DNA of 10,287 nucleotides, taken from Methanomassiliicoccales archaeon. Its GTDB lineage: Archaea; Thermoplasmatota; Thermoplasmata; Methanomassiliicoccales; JACIVX01. Position numbers and translations under genes: made by a program. Position 1 is the first letter of the stretch. Each line of letters opens with the position of its first letter. The stretch covers positions 1 to 10,287 of the forward strand of contig JAJRAG010000157.1 of NCBI GenBank assembly GCA_028682925.1, given 5' to 3'. Positions 5,423-10,287 of the stretch are shown here, in pieces. The notes under the pieces were generated by a model. That model worked only from the letters and a program-made list of their open reading frames with translations. It did not search any database and had not been told where the DNA came from.

Positions 5423-7135
5423 ATGAGCAACGAAAAGATAGCGCGGATTCTATACGAGATAGCTGACCTCCTCGAGCTGAAAGGAGTGGATTTCAAGCCC
5501 AGAGCCTACAGGAGAGCCGCGAGGAGCATCGAGGAGCTCGAAAAAGACATCGCGGAGTTGTACAAGGACGGCAGACTTCAGGAAATTCCTGGCATCGGAG
5601 AGGCGATAGCAAAGAAAGTAGTCGAGATCATTCAATCTGGGGATCTTAGCTACTTGAAGCAGCTAAGAGAAGAATTCCCGGCAGGACTGCTGCAGATCAT
5701 GGAAGTGCCCGAGATTGGTCCCAGGACGACCATGAGACTGTACAGAGATTTGAGAATAACCAATTTGCACGAGCTGAAGAGGGCGGCAGAGGAACACGAG
5801 ATCCGAAAACTAAAGGGCTTCGGTGAGAGATCCGAGGAGACGATTTTGAAAGGGATAAGACTGTTGGAGCAGCGTTCTGGTCGAATGCTCCTCGGATATG
5901 CGTATTTCTATGCGAAGGACATCATTGACTACTTGATCTCTACCGGAGGCTATAGGCTTATAAGCGTTGCTGGAAGCCTCCGACGGATGAGGGAAACGAT
6001 CGGGGACGTAGACATATTGGTCGGAAGCGACGAACCCAAAAAGGTAATGGACGTCTTTACCTCCAATCCCAAGGTGTCAGAGGTAGTGGTGAAAGGAGAG
6101 ACGAAGTCGAGCATCAGATTAAAGGATGGTATCCAGGTCGACATCAGGGTCGTCGCTACGGAAAGCTACGGTGCGGCTTTGCAGTATTTCACCGGCTCGA
6201 AAGAACACAACATAGCGCTGCGCTCTTATGCGATTGAGAAGGGTCTCAAGATCAACGAATATGGCGTATTCAAGAAGGACACTGATGAGAGAATAGCGAG
6301 CAAGACCGAGGAAGAAGTGTACGCCTCTCTCGGCATGGAGACCATGCCCCCTGAGATAAGAGAGAATAGAGGTGAGATCAAGGCGGCGATCGATCATATG
6401 CTCCCAAGTCTTATAGAACTGGACGACGTGAAGGGAGACCTTCACGTGCATTCAACGATGAGCGATGGGAGCGCGACAGTTGAGGAAATAGCCCTGGAAG
6501 CAAGACGTATGGGATACGAGTACGTCGGCATAGCAGACCATTCGGAGTCTTTGAAAGTGGCCCGAGGTGTCTCAAAAGAGGATTTGGTCAAGAACGTCGA
6601 TGCTGTCAGAAAGATCTCCGAGAGAGTGGAAGGGATCAGAGTGCTGGCGGGCGCAGAGGTCGAAATACTTGGCGACGGATCACTAGACTATCCAGATAGT
6701 CTGTTGAATGACCTAGATTTTGTCGTCGGAGCGGTCCATTCGGGTTTTAGAATGGGCGAGAAGGAAATGACGAACAGGGTCGTCGCGGCAATGTCGAACG
6801 AATATCTCACGATTCTGGCCCATCCGACTGGAAGAGTGATCGAGCAAAGGGAGCCATACCAGATCGATCTGGACAGGATCATGGATACCGCCTCGGAGAA
6901 TCAGGTATTCCTCGAGGTGAACGCACTTCCAGAACGACTGGACTTGAATGACGTGAACTGCAAGAGGGCAAAGGATAGAGGGGCGACTTTGTGCATTGGA
7001 ACCGATGCGCACAGCGTTCCTCAGTTGAGCTACATGATCTTCGGGGTAGCGACTGGAAGACGAGGCTGGCTTGAGGCCAACGACGTCGCCAATACGCTCT
7101 CATTGAAGGAACTAGAGAACAGACTAGGCATCTAG
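5423..7135 (+). CDS. polX: PolX: family X DNA polymerase with C-terminal PHP domain
   Basis: PolX is a repair DNA polymerase that fills short gaps; its PHP domain acts as a 3'-5' exonuclease and, in some members, as an AP endonuclease or 3' phosphatase. The protein has 570 residues, the usual length. Helix-hairpin-helix elements appear at about 53-70 (IPGIGEAIAKKV) and 94-105 (VPEIGPRTT). The palm follows with VAGSLRR and GDVDIL, giving Asp195 and Asp197, and VDIRV with Asp240, so the catalytic triad is intact. The PHP domain shows DLHVHS (His341, His343), GIADHS (Asp372, His373), GAEVEIL (Glu412), AVHSGF (His439), LAHPTGR (His467) and GTDAHS (Asp528, His530), a full set of metal ligands. No Shine-Dalgarno site precedes the ATG; an AT-rich element (TTAATT, 5384-5389) about 35 bases upstream may be its own promoter for a near-leaderless transcript. 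It has no obvious functional link to its neighbours. Confidence 0.95.
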   Translation: MSNEKIARILYEIADLLELKGVDFKPRAYRRAARSIEELEKDIAELYKDGRLQEIPGIGEAIAKKVVEIIQSGDLSYLKQLREEFPAGLLQIMEVPEIGPRTTMRLYRDLRITNLHELKRAAEEHEIRKLKGFGERSEETILKGIRLLEQRSGRMLLGYAYFYAKDIIDYLISTGGYRLISVAGSLRRMRETIGDVDILVGSDEPKKVMDVFTSNPKVSEVVVKGETKSSIRLKDGIQVDIRVVATESYGAALQYFTGSKEHNIALRSYAIEKGLKINEYGVFKKDTDERIASKTEEEVYASLGMETMPPEIRENRGEIKAAIDHMLPSLIELDDVKGDLHVHSTMSDGSATVEEIALEARRMGYEYVGIADHSESLKVARGVSKEDLVKNVDAVRKISERVEGIRVLAGAEVEILGDGSLDYPDSLLNDLDFVVGAVHSGFRMGEKEMTNRVVAAMSNEYLTILAHPTGRVIEQREPYQIDLDRIMDTASENQVFLEVNALPERLDLNDVNCKRAKDRGATLCIGTDAHSVPQLSYMIFGVATGRRGWLEANDVANTLSLKELENRLGI

Positions 7136-7185
7136 ATTGCACTGGCAAATAAGTCGCTTGAGACCGACGAACAAATCCGACAACG

Positions 7186-7193
7186 CTTATATA
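7186..7193 (+). promoter_or_regulatory. TATA box of the AMP-pathway operon
   Basis: CTTATATA is the best archaeal TATA match in the window. Its centre lies about 27 bases before the ATG at 7217, so transcription would begin at or within a few bases of the start codon, giving a leaderless message. No Shine-Dalgarno site precedes that ATG. The rest of the 81-base gap after polX (7136-7216) holds nothing else I can name. Confidence 0.7.
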
Positions 7194-7216
7194 CCGCTGC
7201 TGGGATGAAATAGGAC

Positions 7217-8140
7217 ATGAGCCTGAGGGAAGTCGCGCATTCGATAAGAACGATGGAGATTCGTGGCGCTGGGGAGATCGCCAGGGCCGGCGCAAACGCT
7301 TTGAAAGATTTTGCCCAAGGGTACAAAGGGAAGGATATCGATCGATTCAAGAATCAGCTGGAGGGTGGCAAGAAGTTGCTTCTCTCGACCAGACCCACGG
7401 CCATCTCCCTCTGGAACGCGTTGCAGACAGTCACTAAAGGTGCAAAAGACTCGAAGGACATTGAGGAGCTTCGAGATCTCATAGTTGCGAACGCTGATGG
7501 ATTTGTGTCACGATCGAAGGACGCCGTGAAGATGATCGGGAAAGTGGGATCGCAGCGGATTAAGGGAGGGGATCGCATTCTGACGCATTGCAACAGCAAG
7601 GCGGCTCTAAGCGTAATTGGACATGCGTTCCGGGACGGAAAGAAGATTGAGGTCACCGTCACTGAATCCAGGCCTTGGAGGCAAGGTCTGCAGACGGCAA
7701 AGGAGCTTGCAAGGGATGGAATTCCGACGACACTGATAATCGACAGCGCTGTCCGATGGGTCATGAAAGACATCGACTTGGTGTATGTGGGCGCGGACAC
7801 GGTCGCATCGAATGGTGCCGTCATCAACAAAATCGGCACGTCGCAGATTGCGCTCATCGCTCACGAGGCGAGGGTTCCGTTCATCGTCTGCGCGGAGACG
7901 TTCAAGTTCTCTCCGAAGACCGTCCACGGGGAACTCGTCCAGATCGAAGAGAGAGATCCAAGTGAGATAGTGAAGGAAGGGGAGATTCCGAAAAGCGTGA
8001 GAATTCGCAATCCGGTTTTCGATGCCACTCCAGCCGATTACATTGACTCGATAGTGACCGAAGTAGGTGTGATATCCCCCTACGCCGCATATGATATCAT
8101 AGTCAAGGAACTCGGCCAGGAGATGGATTTGGAAATATGA
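7217..8140 (+). CDS. Ribose-1,5-bisphosphate isomerase (e2b2 / eIF2B-related family)
   Basis: This enzyme converts ribose-1,5-bisphosphate, the product of AMP phosphorylase, into ribulose-1,5-bisphosphate, the RuBisCO substrate. The protein has 307 residues, close to the 322 of the Thermococcus kodakarensis enzyme. Family marks are the Rossmann-like ILTHCNSKAAL with Cys125, VTESRPWRQGLQTA, and GADTVASNGAVINKIGT with Asp194. Cys125 and Asp194 are 69 residues apart, as are the catalytic Cys133 and Asp202 of the T. kodakarensis enzyme. Close relatives are methylthioribose-1-phosphate isomerase and eIF2B alpha/beta/delta. The RuBisCO gene 14 bases downstream and AMP phosphorylase after it settle the role. 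It is the first gene of the operon, behind a strong TATA box and apparently leaderless. Confidence 0.93.
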   Translation: MSLREVAHSIRTMEIRGAGEIARAGANALKDFAQGYKGKDIDRFKNQLEGGKKLLLSTRPTAISLWNALQTVTKGAKDSKDIEELRDLIVANADGFVSRSKDAVKMIGKVGSQRIKGGDRILTHCNSKAALSVIGHAFRDGKKIEVTVTESRPWRQGLQTAKELARDGIPTTLIIDSAVRWVMKDIDLVYVGADTVASNGAVINKIGTSQIALIAHEARVPFIVCAETFKFSPKTVHGELVQIEERDPSEIVKEGEIPKSVRIRNPVFDATPADYIDSIVTEVGVISPYAAYDIIVKELGQEMDLEI

Positions 8141-8143
8141 AAT

Positions 8144-8149
8144 GGTGAT
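8144..8149 (+). promoter_or_regulatory. Ribosome-binding site for rbcL
   Basis: GGTGAT, which pairs with the archaeal 16S 3' end, lies in the 14-base gap after the isomerase gene and 5 bases before ATG 8155. Confidence 0.6.
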
Positions 8150-8154
8150 TTAGT

Positions 8155-9399
8155 ATGGAGTACTCGGACAAGTATCTACATCTGGGTGAGAACATCGACC
8201 CTGACGCTTACGTAATCTGCAAGTACAAGGTAAAGACGGACTTGACGATGAAGAAAGCTGCAGCCGCCATTGCAACGGAACAATCAACAGGGACGTGGAC
8301 CGGACTGACGACGCTTCATGAGGACTTGTTCTCACGACTGAGCGGAAGGGTAATCGATATCAGGCGTGACACGGTGACAGTCGCTTTTCCGGTGGACGAC
8401 TTCAGCCTCAGGGTCGGGGGCGTTCCGCAGATTCTTAGCGTCATCGCAGGCAATCTCTTTGGACTGGATATCCTGAAAGGCGTGCGACTCGAAGATGTCG
8501 CATTCCCTCGTTCGATCCTTGACGCGTTCAAGGGCCCGAAGTTCGGCATAGAAGGAATTAGGTCGATTCTCAAGAGACCTGAGAAACCTCTCGTGGGAGC
8601 CATTGTGAAGCCGAAGATAGGTCTGTCTCCGAAAGAGACGGCGGAGTACATCTACGAGGCTGGTATGGGTGGACTTACGAATGGCAAGGACGACGAGACC
8701 CTGGTGAATCAGAGGTTCTGCCCCCTAGAAGATAGAGTTGTCGCTATCGCGGAGGCGCTCGATCGGGTCAAGAGCGAGTCGAATCACATCATGATTCATG
8801 CAATCAATGTGTCGACCCGGGGGGACAAGATACTGGAGGTCGCGGACAGAGCACAGAGACTGGGAGCGACAGAGCTAATGGTCGACGTACTCACTTGCGG
8901 ATTCGCTGCGGTCCAGACTCTGGCGGAAGATCCGTCCATAAAAGTGCCGATACATGTGCACAGAACAATGCACGCAGCGATTACCAGGAACAAAGACCAT
9001 GGAATCGCGATGCGCCCCTTGGCGAAGCTCATAAGGATGTGTGGGGGCGACGCGCTGCACGTGGGCACCTTTGGGGTTGGAAAGATGATGGGGAACCCAC
9101 GGGAAGACCTCGAAACACAAAAGGTGTGCGTGGAAAGAGAAGTCGGCTATCTCCCAATGCTATCGGTCTGCTCTGGCGGGGTCCATCCTAGCCTTGTAAC
9201 CAAACTGATCGAAATCGCAGGGAACGACATTCAGATCCAAGCAGGAGGAGGGGTTGCGGGACATCCAAATGGCGTCCGTGCTGGCGCGGCGGCGATGGCG
9301 CAGGCGGTGGATGCGACCTTCCAAGGTATTCCTCTGAGCCTCTATGCGAGAGACCACAAGGAGCTGGATATCGCCCTACGGAGGTGGGGATCAGAATGA
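8155..9399 (+). CDS. rbcL: Form III ribulose-1,5-bisphosphate carboxylase (archaeal RuBisCO large subunit)
   Basis: In the archaeal AMP pathway this enzyme adds CO2 to ribulose-1,5-bisphosphate and yields two 3-phosphoglycerates. The protein has 414 residues. The active-site residues that could be checked are present: Glu42, Thr47 and Trp48 (STGTWT), Asn100 (GNLFG), Lys152 and Lys154 (VKPKIGLS), the carbamylated Lys178 with Asp180 and Glu181 (KDDE), His269/Arg270/His273 (HRTMH), His302 (LHVGT), loop-6 Lys310 (GKMMG), Ser340-Gly-Gly (SGGVHP), and Gly364-366 (QAGGGVAGHP). It is therefore expected to be a true carboxylase, not a RuBisCO-like protein. Loop 6 has one residue more than form I and reads GKMMG where GKLEG or GKMEG is usual. 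No small-subunit gene follows, as expected for form III. Flanking isomerase and AMP phosphorylase genes support form III. Its stop overlaps the next start as ATGA. Confidence 0.95.
   Translation: MEYSDKYLHLGENIDPDAYVICKYKVKTDLTMKKAAAAIATEQSTGTWTGLTTLHEDLFSRLSGRVIDIRRDTVTVAFPVDDFSLRVGGVPQILSVIAGNLFGLDILKGVRLEDVAFPRSILDAFKGPKFGIEGIRSILKRPEKPLVGAIVKPKIGLSPKETAEYIYEAGMGGLTNGKDDETLVNQRFCPLEDRVVAIAEALDRVKSESNHIMIHAINVSTRGDKILEVADRAQRLGATELMVDVLTCGFAAVQTLAEDPSIKVPIHVHRTMHAAITRNKDHGIAMRPLAKLIRMCGGDALHVGTFGVGKMMGNPREDLETQKVCVEREVGYLPMLSVCSGGVHPSLVTKLIEIAGNDIQIQAGGGVAGHPNGVRAGAAAMAQAVDATFQGIPLSLYARDHKELDIALRRWGSE
9380..9386 (+). promoter_or_regulatory. Ribosome-binding site for AMP phosphorylase
   Basis: GGAGGTG lies inside the 3' end of rbcL, 9 bases before ATG 9396. 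It is a near-perfect match to the archaeal anti-Shine-Dalgarno sequence and supports re-initiation at the ATGA overlap. Confidence 0.65.
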
Positions 9400-10287
9400 G
9401 GCTTAAGGCAAGATACATCGACATGGATACGGGGGAGTTGACCGCCGTCATGAACGAGGAGGACTGCCTGGAGCTCGGGGTCAGAGAGCAGGACAGAGTG
9501 AAGATAAAACATGAGAAGAAAGACACCATCACAGCAATAGTCCACACGACGGACACGGTCGTGAACCCAGGTGAGATCGGCATACTCGGGAAGACTTTCG
9601 CGACTCTTCACGCGGAGTCCGGAGAAGAGGTCGAAGTATTGTGTACTGGTAGGCCCGAGTCCGTGGACTACATAAGAAAGAAAATGGATGGATCTGAACT
9701 CTCCACTGAAGAGATCAGATTGCTTGTTGGAGACATAGCTGCAAGGAACCTCTCGAACATAGAGATGGCCGCATATGTGACAGCGCTCCACATAAACGGA
9801 ATGAATCTGCGAGAGACCGTGGACCTCACAATAGCGATGGTCGAGAGCGGCGACACGATCGAGTTCGACCGTTCCCCCGTTTTTGACTTTCACAGCGTGG
9901 GAGGCGTTCCCGGGAACAAGGTGACGCTCATTGTTGTCCCGATCGTCGCCGCGGCAGGATTCCTGATACCGAAGACCTCTTCCAGGGCCATCAGCAGCGC
10001 TGGAGGCACGGCCGACATAGTAGAGGTGTTCGCACCAGTGGACTTCGAGGCATCCGAGCTGAAGAGAATCGCAGAGAAGGTGGGAGGGATCCTGGCCTGG
10101 GGAGGGTCTATGAACCTTGCACCGGCGGATGATCTCGTGATAAGAGTAGAGTATCCCCTTGGCATCGATCCCCACGCCCAACTGCTGGCGTCAGTCATGT
10201 CCAAGAAGAAAGCGGTCGGTGCTGACTATGTGGTCATAGACATCCCGATGGGCGAAGGGACGAAGGTCAAGAATATGGACGAAGCTC
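9396..10287 (+). CDS. deoA: AMP phosphorylase (3' truncated by window edge)
   Basis: This enzyme splits AMP (and other NMPs) with phosphate into free base and ribose-1,5-bisphosphate, the first step of the AMP pathway. The frame is open from ATG 9396 to the right edge, giving 297 residues of an expected 500 or so. An N-terminal domain of about 85 residues (opening MRLKARYIDMDTGEL) is present; archaeal AMP phosphorylases have it and bacterial thymidine phosphorylases lack it. The catalytic domain then shows the phosphate-binding HSVGGVPGNK (166-175) and KTSSRAISSAGGTAD (193-207), both typical of the family. The start overlaps the RuBisCO stop (ATGA) and has a strong GGAGGTG site, so translation is likely coupled. 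The C-terminal third is outside the window, so completeness of the gene cannot be judged. Confidence 0.93.
   Translation, partial: MRLKARYIDMDTGELTAVMNEEDCLELGVREQDRVKIKHEKKDTITAIVHTTDTVVNPGEIGILGKTFATLHAESGEEVEVLCTGRPESVDYIRKKMDGSELSTEEIRLLVGDIAARNLSNIEMAAYVTALHINGMNLRETVDLTIAMVESGDTIEFDRSPVFDFHSVGGVPGNKVTLIVVPIVAAAGFLIPKTSSRAISSAGGTADIVEVFAPVDFEASELKRIAEKVGGILAWGGSMNLAPADDLVIRVEYPLGIDPHAQLLASVMSKKKAVGADYVVIDIPMGEGTKVKNMDEA

Noticed and set aside
8155..9399. RuBisCO-like protein (form IV) rather than true RuBisCO
   Set aside because: The catalytic and carbamylation residues checked are present, and the flanking genes supply its substrate.
9342..10181. Long minus-strand open frame opposite AMP phosphorylase
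   Set aside because: It is antisense to a well-supported gene, has no recognisable domain, and its composition looks like a shadow of the coding strand. The same holds for the minus-strand frame at 910-1521.
1..10287. CRISPR arrays, tRNA/rRNA genes, insertion sequences or long repeats
   Set aside because: No regularly spaced repeats, cloverleaf-like sequences, transposase motifs or terminal inverted repeats were seen; nearly all bases are explained by metabolic and repair genes.

Overview
The window is almost fully coding and looks archaeal. The grounds are a form III RuBisCO with its AMP-pathway partners, a PolX-type DNA polymerase with a PHP domain, TATA-like boxes a few tens of bases upstream of ORFs that lack a Shine-Dalgarno site, and tightly overlapping genes elsewhere that carry GGAGG/GGTG ribosome-binding sites. 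GC content is moderate. A Thermoplasmatota-type lineage is plausible from the gene mix, but that is inference; no rRNA or other phylogenetic marker is present.

Region 1 (1-2791, + strand) is a tightly packed operon: the C-terminal part of an HdrA-like subunit, an MvhD-like [2Fe-2S] protein, MetV and MetF. This set matches the Moorella-type methylene-tetrahydrofolate reductase, in which MetVF is coupled to HdrABC-MvhD-like electron-transfer subunits. Region 2 (2903-3679, - strand) is AcsE, the methyl-tetrahydrofolate:corrinoid/Fe-S protein methyltransferase, which uses the product of MetF. Together they form the end of a folate-type ('bacterial') methyl branch of the Wood-Ljungdahl pathway, although most well-studied archaea use tetrahydromethanopterin with Mer and Mtr/Cdh.

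Region 3 (3680-5375) is a divergent promoter region followed by a full-length bifunctional PurH. PurH uses 10-formyl-tetrahydrofolate, again pointing to a folate C1 pool. Region 4 (5423-7135) is PolX with an intact polymerase Asp triad and an intact PHP metal site.

Region 5 (7186-10287, + strand) has a strong TATA box and an apparently leaderless start, followed by ribose-1,5-bisphosphate isomerase, form III RuBisCO and AMP phosphorylase (cut by the window edge). These three enzymes make up the complete archaeal AMP pathway: AMP + Pi to ribose-1,5-bisphosphate, then ribulose-1,5-bisphosphate, then 3-phosphoglycerate with CO2 fixation.

The window therefore places C1/folate metabolism, the last steps of IMP synthesis and AMP salvage to central carbon side by side. 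I see no mobile elements, CRISPR arrays, tRNAs or rRNAs. No stretch over 300 bases lacks a gene; the largest gaps are 111 bases (2792-2902) and 142 bases (3680-3821).
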